Below are positions 1 through 8,820 of a DNA stretch of 64,000 nucleotides, piece by piece. Every line of letters starts with the position of its first letter. Within the stretch, counting starts at the first letter, position 1. The DNA is from Opitutales bacterium (GTDB lineage Bacteria; Verrucomicrobiota; Verrucomicrobiia; Opitutales; UBA953), in NCBI GenBank assembly GCA_017440935.1, contig JAFSAO010000022.1, forward strand, positions 1 to 64,000, read 5' to 3'. The notes under the pieces were generated by a model. The model saw only the letters and a program-made list of their open reading frames with translations. It was not told where the DNA came from and ran no database searches. A program made the translations under genes and the position numbers.

Positions 1-93
1 AATAACATTCGTAGTGTAAAATTAATTACAAATAAAATAAATAAATCCTCCAATAAATACCCTAAAACACCACAGACACACACCCGCCCCCAT

Positions 94-139
94 AAAAAAA
101 AAGTTCCCGGAAGAACAATCTCCCCCGGAAACTTAAAAA
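94..139 (-). terminator. Intrinsic terminator after the RGG-rich gene
   Basis: Arms at 101-110 and 125-134 pair with one mismatch and are flanked by A-runs, which read as a T-run on the minus strand. It lies about 20 bp past the stop of the gene ending at 160. Nothing else is visible in bases 1-93. Confidence 0.6.
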
Positions 140-159
140 AGAAATAAAGGAAAACCCAA

Positions 160-1002
160 TTACGCCGCAGACGAATTGTTTCCTCCACCTTGCGGGCGTG
201 CTCCGGAATTTCCGGAACGCGGTCCGCGATGATGACGTCCTCGACGATTTCCGCCACGGAAATCACGTTTTACGTTGTGATCGTTCTTTCCGCCCTGGAA
301 ATTCTTTCCTTGCTTGTTGCGATACTTCCCTCCGCGACGTTTCTTGTCGTGTTTCTTTTTTTTCGCATTCAAACCGAAAATCGAAAGAATTTTCGCCTTA
401 AATTTTTGCCAGAATGAAGGATCTTTTTCCTGTTCCGGAATCGGAGCCGGCTCAATGATGAGCTTCGCCCGATTAGAGTTGGTATTCGATTGCGGATGGC
501 GACGTCGCACGGCTTCCGGCGTTTCTTTCAAGCACCAGCCTTGCGCGCTCGGCGATTCCTCTTTGGAAGGAGTTTCCGTTTTTTCTCGGCGTTCCCGCGC
601 ACGACGCGGTTCTTTGTCTTTTTCGTAGCCGTCCACAAACTTTCCGGAAAGCGTTTCTTTAACTTCTCCGGGGTTTTCGACGATACCAACGGAGCGAGAC
701 GCATTGACCTTTCCGTCGCGCTGCCCGCGTCCGGAATTCCCGCGACGCAAACCACGACGACCGTGTTTCTTTTCGGAAGTTTTTCCGGTAACGGGAACAG
801 TTTCTTCCGCAGACGCGGAAATCGGGCTAAGCGGAAGCGCTTCACTATGCGAGGCTTCGAGCGAGGAATCGACGAGGCGTTCCTGTTTTTGTTCTTCCGC
901 AGGCGCGGATTCGGGAGCAGACGCAACGGGTTCTTCCGTCGCAGGGGGAATGACGACCGATTCCGCAACTTGCGGGGCGTCCTGTTTTTGTTCTTCTGTC
1001 AT
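160..1002 (-). CDS. RGG/lysine-rich low-complexity protein of unknown function
   Basis: A 280-aa protein in three zones. The N-terminus (about 1-70) is acidic, rich in Glu, Pro and Ala. The middle (about 75-190) is strongly basic and Arg-rich. Around 195-215 is a short helix-like segment FWQKFKAKILSIFGLN, followed by a Lys/Arg/Gly tail with several RGG or RRG tripeptides and an NNSSAA end. RGG-type tails are known from nucleic-acid-binding proteins, so RNA or DNA binding is a reasonable inference, but no folded domain is recognised. It is last in a minus-strand series after the methyltransferase and hpt genes, with a 240-bp gap upstream that may hold its own promoter. A terminator follows the stop. 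Confidence 0.6.
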   Translation of the reverse strand: MTEEQKQDAPQVAESVVIPPATEEPVASAPESAPAEEQKQERLVDSSLEASHSEALPLSPISASAEETVPVTGKTSEKKHGRRGLRRGNSGRGQRDGKVNASRSVGIVENPGEVKETLSGKFVDGYEKDKEPRRARERREKTETPSKEESPSAQGWCLKETPEAVRRRHPQSNTNSNRAKLIIEPAPIPEQEKDPSFWQKFKAKILSIFGLNAKKKKHDKKRRGGKYRNKQGKNFQGGKNDHNVKRDFRGGNRRGRHHRGPRSGNSGARPQGGGNNSSAA

Positions 1003-1244
1003 TGCAGTTATGTTTACTTGGGTTGTTGCTTGTCTTCGCTTACCCGCGGGAAACGCAAGAAAAGGTCGGCGATTATCGTTGGCATTGTTTGCATTCCCTC
1101 GAAAGGGATTTATTCCGACTTTGACGGCAAAAACTTCGTCAATGGCACATTATCGGCACGGACGATTCCGGCGGAGCAGTTCGAAGAACTGTGAAAATTT
1201 TTCGTATTCAAAAGAAATTTACACTGCCACTCAATGCTAAATTT

Positions 1245-1808
1245 CTATTTCACAACGCCCGCCCACCACGGTTCAACGGGATTGTGTTCCCCGCAGGTTA
1301 AAATCTCCGCACGAGCACGCATCTTCCCCAGCCAGTCCGCAATTTGAGCCGATTCCTCAAAACCTCCCGCGTGTCGCGTGTAAACCGTCAGCGAAATGAA
1401 TCCGCCCGGCGCAAGCATTTCCCACGCCGCATCGAGTGCACGTAACGTCGTTTCCGGCAATGTCGTTATCGCGTGGTCTCCTTTCGGCAGATAACCGAGA
1501 TTAAAGAAAACGGCATTGACGTTCCCGTGCCACTCCGATCCGAGCGTTTCCGCCATTTTTTCATGTCCGCACAAGAATAATTCGACATTTCCGCCAAGCC
1601 CGTTTTTTGCCAACCGCGCCCGCGTTGCCTCTAGTGCCTCAGACTGAACATCAAACGCAACAACCTTCCCGCTCGTTCCCGCGAGTTCCGCAAGGAAGGC
1701 GGTGTCGTGCCCATTCCCCGCCGTCGCGTCCACGGCGAAAATACGGGAAATTCCGCCCAACCGTTCCCGTGCAAAATCATGCGCACGGCTCACCAAATTA
1801 ATTTTCAC
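1245..1808 (-). CDS. mnmM: Class I SAM methyltransferase, YtqB/MnmM-like (tRNA wobble-uridine modification)
   Basis: This 187-aa protein matches the YtqB/MnmM family in length and motifs. It has an SAM loop DATAGNGHDT at 27-36, an acidic residue after beta-2 in FDVQ at 52-55, GHE at 81-83, the family hallmark NLGYLPKGD at 103-111, and an aromatic-rich C-terminal EHNPVEPWW. MnmM enzymes methylate 5-aminomethyl-2-thiouridine in tRNA; assigning that reaction here is by family only. The gene lies 41 bp downstream of hpt on the same strand. A generic rRNA-methylase-like name would be the conservative alternative. Confidence 0.75.
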   Translation of the reverse strand: MKINLVSRAHDFARERLGGISRIFAVDATAGNGHDTAFLAELAGTSGKVVAFDVQSEALEATRARLAKNGLGGNVELFLCGHEKMAETLGSEWHGNVNAVFFNLGYLPKGDHAITTLPETTLRALDAAWEMLAPGGFISLTVYTRHAGGFEESAQIADWLGKMRARAEILTCGEHNPVEPWWAGVVK

Positions 1809-1849
1809 CTTTTGAGAACGAACGGACTTTAACGAGAAAAAAATTCGGA

Positions 1850-2395
1850 TTAAAGCGCTGATGCATCAATTTTCCCGACGTACGGCAAGGTGCGCCACGC
1901 ATCATTCAAATCCAGTCCGTAACCGACAACAAAAACGTCCTCAATCGGGAATCCGACATAGTCCGCCTTTCCGGGCACAACGCGCCGCGACGGCTTGTCG
2001 AGCAAAACGCAAGTGCGCACATCCTTCGCCCCATGAACCTCTGCCGCGAGACGAATCTTCGCAAGCGTATGTCCGGTATCGTAAACGTCGTCGATAATAA
2101 TCACGCGCCGATCGCGAAATTTATCCGCTGGGAAACCGCCGATAATCTCCGGTGCACCGTTAGAGCGCGTTCCCGCGCCGTAAGACGATACGCGGACGAC
2201 CTGCACGTCGACGTGAAAATTCAGCTCGCGCAACAAATCCGCCGCAAAGAAAATTGCACCGTTGGCGAGCACCAAGGCAATCGGCGGAGCTTCGTCCGCT
2301 TCGAGTATCGTTGAGAAATCGCGAGAGATCTCCTGCGCCATTTCCTTCACGCGAGCGCAAATTTGTTGCTCGGTAAACAGAGGTTCGATTTCCAT
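1850..2395 (-). CDS. hpt: Hypoxanthine phosphoribosyltransferase
   Basis: This 181-aa purine-salvage enzyme transfers phosphoribose from PRPP to hypoxanthine or guanine in the cytoplasm. The PRPP-binding loop VIIIDDVYDTGHT is intact (about 98-110), the flexible-loop region SSYGAGTRSNG precedes it, and the C-terminal FVVGYGLDLNDAWRTLPYVG is the usual purine-contact and closing segment. Length is typical. The ATG at 2395 lies 16 bp after the AsmA-like gene, suggesting cotranscription; no strong Shine-Dalgarno is seen. Confidence 0.93.
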   Translation of the reverse strand: MEIEPLFTEQQICARVKEMAQEISRDFSTILEADEAPPIALVLANGAIFFAADLLRELNFHVDVQVVRVSSYGAGTRSNGAPEIIGGFPADKFRDRRVIIIDDVYDTGHTLAKIRLAAEVHGAKDVRTCVLLDKPSRRVVPGKADYVGFPIEDVFVVGYGLDLNDAWRTLPYVGKIDASAL

Positions 2396-2411
2396 TGTCT
2401 ATATGAAAACC

Positions 2412-4520
2412 TCACGGAGCGAAAATATCCAACAAATTTTCTGCGGGAACGCCTTCTTCTGAAGAATGTCTAATTTTTCGACCGGACGCGGCATCCATCA
2501 AATCTTCAAAAAAACGCTCCGAACCCGCTGCAGCGGTTCCGGAAAATTCCACCGGTCGCACCGCAACAAAACCGTCCTCCCCCGGAAGTTCCGCCCCGCG
2601 CAACACACCGAGCGTGCGCAACGACTCGGCAAGCGCCCCACAAACTTCCGGCTGCGCAAAAAACTTCAGCGGCCAAAACTCCGGAGCCTCGCCGGCAAGC
2701 GGTCGCGCCGCCGCGTTCCCGCGGATTTTCAGATCCTTTCCGACCAATCCGAAATCCTCGCAAACCAAATCTCCGCCCACCCGATAATACCCGCGCGCGC
2801 TCAATTCGGCATACGAAAAATCCGTCAGCAAATCTTTCACAAATCCTGCGGCTTCCGCCAAACTCGCCGCGCGCGGCTCCAAGTTCCGCGTCAACCCGCC
2901 GAACATACTTGCAAGGCTTCCGCCGATTTTCAGAACATCTCCGGCAAGCCGGATTTTTTTGCTGTCAGCGTTAAAAATACGCACACGCCCGCTCCCGACA
3001 TTTTTCATACTGAAATTCACGGCAAAGGATTTTTCGAGATGCTCGGGCAAATCCGCTTCGGCAGAAAGGCAAAAATCCAAATCAAACCGACCCTCAATCG
3101 GCGCAGGATTACGGGAACGCAACGCGGGAATGACTTGGTGAATCTCAATCCCGCGGCCCGCCAAAGTCCCTCCGAAACGGTAATGCGGCGCCTTTTTCGA
3201 AAAATCCAACGTAAACGCGCCTTCCGCGTTCCCGCGATAAAGCTCGGGCAATGTATATCGGAGTTCAATACATTTTTCATTCACGGAAAAACGTCCGCGA
3301 TGCTCCCCAAATTCGTTTTCGGGGAAAACAACGCGCTCCACGCAAAAATCCATCGTCCCGGAAACACCGTTCCAAAGCGCTTCCGCAGGAGAATCCGCCT
3401 TCGTGGGAAGAACGACATTTTCCGCCTTCGACTTCACATCGGCAATTGCGGGAACAGGAACAGATTCCGGCTTTTCCGCGACGGAGCCCGAAGGCGTTCC
3501 CGTAGAAAGTTTCGATACAGAAGCGCTGCTCGAAATTGCCGGGCGCGCCGCGCTTTCCGAGCCAAATTTTTTCGCCGGCACAGAATTATTCCAACCGCGA
3601 AAGAGCAACCCCGCACGCAAAATGTCGGAGACAACAAGCGTTTCCGCGTTCATTTCGCCGGAAAAAATCAGTTGTCCTTCCCCGAATGCCAAATGCGAAA
3701 AATTCACTTCCGCGCAGGATTTTTGTCTCCCGAAAAGTTCCGCCGAAAACGTTCCCGTCGTTCCGCCGCCGCGCTTTGCCGCGAAATTCAACGCGGGAAT
3801 CTCGATTTCTCCGTAGCGCGAACGCAAATTTTTCAGAGAAAGTCGGGCTGATTTTCCCCGCCCGGAAAGTTCAAACGTTCCCGCCGACACATTGTTGATT
3901 TTTGAAAAAATCGGTTGTGCGAGCAACGCCGCAAAGTCTCCGCAAACGTCCCCGGAAAGGCTCAACGGTTCCGCTCCGACAAAATCGCCGCGAACGTTCC
4001 CTTCCGCGATACGCGTTCCCGCACGGGAAATGCGAAGGTTTTCCGCAAAAAACGACCACGCCAGCGGCGAACCGAGCGTAAATTTTTCCAACGGAGCCCA
4101 CGGCAAAAAATTCGCTCCGATTTGCTTCGCACTCGCCGAAAACGCAAGCTGCCGCCGCCCGCGCGCATCGTCCAGCGCAAAACCTTCGCAGGAAAAGTCG
4201 CGGAACGACGGCGTTCCCGAGAAGAGTCCGCGCGTGCCGTTGTGCCGCGCGGAAAATTTTTCCACACGCAAACGTGTTCCGTCGGGAAGCGTTACCGAAG
4301 CTCCGCTCAGCGAAATTCTGTCGGAAATCAGAAAATCGAAATGCAACGCATCGAAATGCACTTCAATTCCCTGTTTCTCCAAAATTCCCGTCACCCAAAA
4401 CCGTTGCACCGCCGCATTGTTAAGCGCAATCAGCGTTCCCGCGAAACCGACAACAGCAACCCCCGCGCCCCACACAAAAGCGCGAAGTATCCGTCGCCGC
4501 CATTTCGACTTTTTGGTCAT
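2412..4520 (-). CDS. AsmA/TamB-like inner-membrane-anchored protein
   Basis: A 702-aa protein with basic residues and one N-terminal membrane segment (about 15-33), then a long beta-rich region with no catalytic motif. The layout of one N-terminal anchor plus repetitive beta strands (for example the region following HFDALHFDFL) is that of AsmA/DUF748/TamB-type proteins, bridge-like proteins implicated in lipid transfer to the outer membrane. A Ser/Pro/Ala-rich linker falls at about 320-385. Neighbours MsbA, ExbD and lipoprotein genes fit an envelope role. The family call rests on architecture, not a clear motif. The gene carries about ten GGGAACG-type words. Confidence 0.55.
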   Translation of the reverse strand: MTKKSKWRRRILRAFVWGAGVAVVGFAGTLIALNNAAVQRFWVTGILEKQGIEVHFDALHFDFLISDRISLSGASVTLPDGTRLRVEKFSARHNGTRGLFSGTPSFRDFSCEGFALDDARGRRQLAFSASAKQIGANFLPWAPLEKFTLGSPLAWSFFAENLRISRAGTRIAEGNVRGDFVGAEPLSLSGDVCGDFAALLAQPIFSKINNVSAGTFELSGRGKSARLSLKNLRSRYGEIEIPALNFAAKRGGGTTGTFSAELFGRQKSCAEVNFSHLAFGEGQLIFSGEMNAETLVVSDILRAGLLFRGWNNSVPAKKFGSESAARPAISSSASVSKLSTGTPSGSVAEKPESVPVPAIADVKSKAENVVLPTKADSPAEALWNGVSGTMDFCVERVVFPENEFGEHRGRFSVNEKCIELRYTLPELYRGNAEGAFTLDFSKKAPHYRFGGTLAGRGIEIHQVIPALRSRNPAPIEGRFDLDFCLSAEADLPEHLEKSFAVNFSMKNVGSGRVRIFNADSKKIRLAGDVLKIGGSLASMFGGLTRNLEPRAASLAEAAGFVKDLLTDFSYAELSARGYYRVGGDLVCEDFGLVGKDLKIRGNAAARPLAGEAPEFWPLKFFAQPEVCGALAESLRTLGVLRGAELPGEDGFVAVRPVEFSGTAAAGSERFFEDLMDAASGRKIRHSSEEGVPAENLLDIFAP

Positions 4521-4572
4521 TTTGGGAAAAACTCAAATTTCGCCGCCGCGCCTCTCCGCGCGCGCAAACGCC

Positions 4573-4929
4573 TTACTCAAGTTCGTGAGGAATTTTCGTG
4601 TAAACTTTACCCGACTTCACACTTTCCAGCACGCGCCGGATATACGGCACTATTTCCGGCTGATTCGTGTAAACTTCAGGATTCACGGAAAGATACACCG
4701 GCTTGCCCTCAACGGCTTTTCCTTTGGCACGGATGAATTGAGCAAATTCGCCGGGCTTAACAATCATGCCGTCGTAGCGAATGTAGCCGCGATGATCGAC
4801 TTCGACGACTTCCATCTTCGCCAGATTCTCGCGTGCGCGTTCCCGCCGGGACGCACACCCGGAAAGCGTTCCCGCCAAGCAAATCGCGGCAAGCGTAATC
4901 AAAAACCATTTTTTCAAAGCGTTTTTCAT
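4573..4929 (-). CDS. Lipoprotein with ExbD/TolR periplasmic-domain-like region
   Basis: A 118-aa protein with a signal peptide and lipobox LSGC, so cleavage before Cys of GCASRR is expected. The mature part (IRYDGMIVKPGEFAQFIRAK, then paired strand and helix segments to SGKVYT) follows the order of the small ExbD/TolR periplasmic domain: strand, loop, helix, strand, helix. It directly follows exbD on the same strand, with a 60-bp gap. I infer a lipid-anchored partner or decoy of the ExbD periplasmic domain; no known family member with this name is recognised. Confidence 0.55.
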   Translation of the reverse strand: MKNALKKWFLITLAAICLAGTLSGCASRRERARENLAKMEVVEVDHRGYIRYDGMIVKPGEFAQFIRAKGKAVEGKPVYLSVNPEVYTNQPEIVPYIRRVLESVKSGKVYTKIPHELE

Positions 4930-4989
4930 AAATTATTTTTCGTTTCGGGGAATAAAAAACAACGTAAAGCCCGCGGGAACGCCTTCAGG

Positions 4990-5403
4990 TCAATCCGCAT
5001 TCGGCCGCGCCAGCAGGCGAATTTCCAGACCGTTCCGGCGCGCTTCGTCCACGGCGAAAATTGCGTATTTCATCGCCGCATCTTCGTCCGCAATAATCAC
5101 GGCATCCGACAACTTTTGCCCGCCCGCAATCCGCGTGAGGCGGCTCGAAAGTTCCTCTGCGGGAACGCGCTCGGAATTGACGAAAAACTCTCCGTTTTTA
5201 TTGACGGCTATCACCAGCTGCGGCGCATTTCCTTCCGCTTCGGCGGCAGAATCCGACTGCGGCGGTGTAATTCCGAGCTGCCGCAAATCATCAAACTTCA
5301 TGCTCATCAAAAAAAAGAAAATCAACACCGTCATCACGTCGATGAGCGGCACGATGTTGATTCCCGTTATGCGCTTTCTGCGAGCCGGAAGCAGCGGATT
5401 CAT
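4990..5403 (-). CDS. exbD: ExbD/TolR-type biopolymer transport protein
   Basis: A 137-aa single-span protein starting MNPLLPARRKR. The membrane helix INIVPLIDVMTVLIFFFLM carries the conserved Asp that forms the proton path with ExbB/TolQ; the periplasmic domain follows. I chose the ATG at 5403; an upstream TTG at 5451 gives 16 more residues but is a poor start. The gene comes 51 bp after the phosphatase. Its likely ExbB partner is encoded far away at 44508-45059. Energising a TonB-like or Tol-like process is inferred. Confidence 0.85.
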   Translation of the reverse strand: MNPLLPARRKRITGINIVPLIDVMTVLIFFFLMSMKFDDLRQLGITPPQSDSAAEAEGNAPQLVIAVNKNGEFFVNSERVPAEELSSRLTRIAGGQKLSDAVIIADEDAAMKYAIFAVDEARRNGLEIRLLARPNAD

Positions 5404-5454
5404 ACGCGAAGCGTAACACACAAGCCCGATACGGTCAAATTCTGCCCGCAAAAA

Positions 5455-6915
5455 CTAAATTGCGCGTATGGTGACGAGTGTCAGGTCGTCCGCCGGTTCG
5501 TTCCCGCCGGTAAACGAGTTCAATTCGCGTAAAACAGCTTCATTGATTTTTTCCGCCGGCAAATCGTGAGATTTTTCGAGCACGGCACCGAGCCGTGCGG
5601 AGCCGAATTCTTCCCCGTCGGCATTCAGTGCCTCGGTCAAACCGTCCGTGTAAAACACAAGCACGTCGCCCCGGGAATACGATCGAGAAATTTCGGTAAT
5701 CGTTGCATCGAAAACTTCCGGCTTGGAAATTCCGATGGCGAGACCCTTGGAATCAAGAAATTCAATTTCGCTTTCCCCGCACTCGATGAGGTGGTTGGAA
5801 ATAAGAATCGGGCGCTCGTGTCCGCCGCGCGCGATAGAAAGTGTGTTGCGCTGCGTATCGATAAACGCGCAGGCAATCGTGATAAACATACCGCGTTTGA
5901 ACGAATGCATCATGGCTCGATTGAGTCCGCGAAGCAAGTCGGCGGCAGAAATTGCGCTCCGCGCGACGTGCTGAAAATTCGTTCGGCAAATCGCCATAAG
6001 AAGGGCTGCGGAAATGCCGTGCCCGGAAACGTCTGCCACAATAGCTGCGATACGCCCGCCGCCGAGATCGAACACGTCGTAAAGATCTCCGCCGATTTTT
6101 TGCGCAGGCTGATACACCGTCGCGATATCAAGCGAATGCGCTTGCGGAATATACTGCGGGAGCAGCAGTTTTTGAATGCTTCCCGCAAGACCGAGTTCGC
6201 GATCAAGACGCAATTTTTCCGCCTCCACGGAAAACAGGCGGCGCATTTTCAGCGAAGTCGCAAGCTGTTCGCCGAGCACGCCGACGAGGTGAAGTTCCGC
6301 CGGAGTGAATTGTCCGCCGTGACGCGGATTTGCTACCGCAATAATCCCCGCGAGTTTTCCTTCAAAAAAGAACGGAACAGCGAGTAGCGATCGCGGGAGC
6401 GCCGGCGGAGATTTTATTTGAACGGCGCCGTCACGCACCGGAAACGCGTTGATAAGCCCGCCGCTTTTTTTCAAAACGACTTCGGAGAAAACGGAATCGC
6501 CGATGACGTATTTTTTCCCGCGAAAAAGCGCCCGGAGCACGTCCATGCGACTCGCGTTTTTCAGCTTCTCGGGAAAACCGTCGAGAAACGGAAACAAGCC
6601 CGACATACTCGCGGGAACGAGGTCTCCGCCCTCCACCGTAAAAATGCATCCGCTCATTGCGCGCGTCCCGCGAACGGCTGTCCGCAAAACACTGTCAAAC
6701 AAGCGCATTTGCGAAATTTCGTGATCGCCCGCTTCGCCGCTGAACGTATCGGAAAGCGCATGGAGAAAATCCACCGCAATCTTTCCGGCATAACGTTCGT
6801 GCTGAAGGCTCGCCTCAAGTCGCGCAAATTCAAATTTCCAACGTTTCCGCCAATAATAAACGGAAGCAACGGATGCCGCGACAGCGGCTGCGACGACCTC
6901 GGGAACGCCGATCAT
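5455..6915 (-). CDS. Membrane-anchored GAF + SpoIIE-type PP2C serine phosphatase
   Basis: A 486-aa protein: N-terminal membrane anchor (about 3-20, then a basic YYWRKRW stop-transfer), GAF-like domain (about 60-220, with LLAVPFFFEGKLAGIIAVAN), a linker helix beginning RLDRELGLAGSIQKLLLPQ, and a C-terminal SpoIIE/RsbU phosphatase domain with metal-binding KIGGDLYDVF and VADVSGHGISAALLM, ending ADDLTLVTIR. Such proteins dephosphorylate anti-anti-sigma factors or other response partners. The start is set at the ATG overlapping the msbA stop codon as TAATG, which implies translational coupling; a longer ORF starting at 6969 would overlap msbA. Confidence 0.85.
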   Translation of the reverse strand: MIGVPEVVAAAVAASVASVYYWRKRWKFEFARLEASLQHERYAGKIAVDFLHALSDTFSGEAGDHEISQMRLFDSVLRTAVRGTRAMSGCIFTVEGGDLVPASMSGLFPFLDGFPEKLKNASRMDVLRALFRGKKYVIGDSVFSEVVLKKSGGLINAFPVRDGAVQIKSPPALPRSLLAVPFFFEGKLAGIIAVANPRHGGQFTPAELHLVGVLGEQLATSLKMRRLFSVEAEKLRLDRELGLAGSIQKLLLPQYIPQAHSLDIATVYQPAQKIGGDLYDVFDLGGGRIAAIVADVSGHGISAALLMAICRTNFQHVARSAISAADLLRGLNRAMMHSFKRGMFITIACAFIDTQRNTLSIARGGHERPILISNHLIECGESEIEFLDSKGLAIGISKPEVFDATITEISRSYSRGDVLVFYTDGLTEALNADGEEFGSARLGAVLEKSHDLPAEKINEAVLRELNSFTGGNEPADDLTLVTIRAI

Positions 6916-8747
6916 TACGAGATTTTCTCCATTGCCTGCTGGTCGTAAAGCCCACGGTAAAGCGGGCAACTTTCGTAAATTTCCTCGTGCGGACCGTCGG
7001 CAACAATTTTTCCTTCGTCAAAGACCAAAATACGTTTTGCCGTGCGGATCGAGGAAAAGCGGTGCGCGATCATAAACGTCGTGCGCCCGCGAACGAGTTC
7101 TTCCAGCGAAACCTGAATTTGCGCTTCGCTTTCGGTGTCGAGCGCAGACGTTGCTTCGTCGAGAATCAGAATCGGCGCATCGCGCAAGAAAGCGCGAGCA
7201 ACGGCAATGCGCTGGCGCTGACCGCCGGAAAGGCGCCCGCCGCGCTCGCCGACGACCGTATCCCAGCCGTTGTCGAGCGATTCGATAAATTCGAGCGCTG
7301 AAGCGCGTTTCGCGGCAGCGATTACTTCTTCGCGCGTAGCGTCAAGACGCCCGATGAGAATATTATTATAAATGGTGTCGTTAAACAGAATCGGTTCCTG
7401 TGAAACGATGGCAATGTTTTTACGCAAATCGGCGAGGCGGACGTCGCGAACGTCGATTCCGTCGACGGCAACGCTTCCGATGCTCACATCGTAAAAGCGC
7501 GGAATAAGATTCACGAGGGAACTTTTTCCCGCACCGGACGGACCGACGAGAGCGATGGTGTCTCCGGGTTTTGCCTCAAACGAAACGCCGCGCAACACGG
7601 GAACGTCGTTATAACCGAACGTAACGTCCTTGAAATTGATTTCCCCGCGAACAACTCCGAGCGGGTGCGGATTCGCGGGATCGGCGACTTCGATCGGCGC
7701 CTGCCAAATTTCCTCCAAACGCGCGAGCCCGGCAGTCCCTTCTTTGACTCGATTGTTGATTTTCCCGAGTTTTTTAATCGGGTCGTAAGCAAAATAAAGT
7801 GCGCCGACGAGAGCAATCACGGTATCTTGGTCGAGCTTCGCCGCCGCCGCCTGATAAACCGCGAACGAAATGGAACACGCCGCGATGATTTCGATGAGAG
7901 GCGTCAGCATTTTGTCGTATTTCACGCACTTCATCTGAAGCGCAAAGAAATCACGCACGCATTTTCGGAAACGGGAACATTCGCGTTCTTCCAAATTGTA
8001 GGCGCGAATTTCGCGAGGTGCCTGCAAACTTTCCGAAAGCACGCTGGAAAGCTCTCCCGCACTCACGAGCATTTTTTTGGAGCGTTTCAAAAGGCGTTTC
8101 CCGATGAATTGCACGGGAAGCACGGAAAGCGGAACCACACAAAGGCTGAGCAAAAACTGCTGCGTTGCCGCACTTTGGAACGCCGACCAAACAATAAAGC
8201 CGACAGCACCGACAAGTGTAAACGGCTGGATTACGAGGTCGTTCGTCACTTCGACGAGAACGGTTTTAACGAGCATCGTGTCGCCCGTCGTGCGGCTGAG
8301 CAAATCCCCGGACCTATTTTTCCCGAAAAACCCCAAGTGCAAATGTTGCAAATGCGTGAAAAGTTTCATGCGGATGGATTCGAGCACTCGAATTCCGCAA
8401 AGATTGAGCAGATACGTGTTCCCGAACATCGCCACACCGCGAATAATGAAAACGAGCGGCATCAGCAACAACGCGAAAATCAGCACATAATTCGCGGGAA
8501 CGACGAGGTGAATATCCGGAAGCCACGTCGCGGAAATTCCGCCGAAAAGTTCCTGCGAACTGTCGAAATTGATCAGTTCCAAATCCTGCGGTTCCGTTCC
8601 CGCGAAAAGCACGGGAAGCACTTTTTTCAGCATCAGAGGAAGCCCGAAGCCGCTGGCGATCCCGGACAGCGCCCCGCAAAGCAACGCAATGACAAACGTG
8701 CCGATTACGGGCTTCAACATCGGATAATAGGGGAGAAATTTTTTCAT
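6915..8747 (-). CDS. msbA: MsbA-type ABC exporter (lipid/multidrug flippase)
   Basis: A 610-aa half-transporter: N-terminal six-helix ABC exporter domain (about 1-330), then a nucleotide-binding domain with Walker A GPSGAGKSS (near 400), the LSGGQRQRIAVARAF signature (near 504) and Walker B ILILDEATSALD (near 525). The family flips lipid A precursors or exports hydrophobic compounds. I start at the ATG at 8747 (MKKFLPYYP), which gives normal family length; the longer ORF adds 40 low-quality residues. It overlaps the phosphatase gene by the TAATG junction. Confidence 0.88.
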   Translation of the reverse strand: MKKFLPYYPMLKPVIGTFVIALLCGALSGIASGFGLPLMLKKVLPVLFAGTEPQDLELINFDSSQELFGGISATWLPDIHLVVPANYVLIFALLLMPLVFIIRGVAMFGNTYLLNLCGIRVLESIRMKLFTHLQHLHLGFFGKNRSGDLLSRTTGDTMLVKTVLVEVTNDLVIQPFTLVGAVGFIVWSAFQSAATQQFLLSLCVVPLSVLPVQFIGKRLLKRSKKMLVSAGELSSVLSESLQAPREIRAYNLEERECSRFRKCVRDFFALQMKCVKYDKMLTPLIEIIAACSISFAVYQAAAAKLDQDTVIALVGALYFAYDPIKKLGKINNRVKEGTAGLARLEEIWQAPIEVADPANPHPLGVVRGEINFKDVTFGYNDVPVLRGVSFEAKPGDTIALVGPSGAGKSSLVNLIPRFYDVSIGSVAVDGIDVRDVRLADLRKNIAIVSQEPILFNDTIYNNILIGRLDATREEVIAAAKRASALEFIESLDNGWDTVVGERGGRLSGGQRQRIAVARAFLRDAPILILDEATSALDTESEAQIQVSLEELVRGRTTFMIAHRFSSIRTAKRILVFDEGKIVADGPHEEIYESCPLYRGLYDQQAMEKIS

Positions 8748-8771
8748 GAAATTTGCAAATTTCGGCAGGTT

Positions 8772-8812
8772 AAGAAAGAAAACATTCCCGCGCTTTTTCG
8801 GGCGCGGGAACG
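8772..8812 (-). terminator. Terminator with GGGAACG-bearing stem after the LamG gene
   Basis: A nine-bp stem TTCCCGCGC/GCGCGGGAA (8785-8793 and 8802-8810) is followed on the minus strand by a T-rich stretch. It sits between the LamG/PEP-CTERM gene and msbA. Confidence 0.6.
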
Positions 8813-8820
8813 GAGAAAAA

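Noticed and set aside
1003-1244. Possible small RNA or riboswitch in the 240-bp gap
   Set aside because: No convincing structure or known motif was found; a promoter for the RGG gene is the simplest content.
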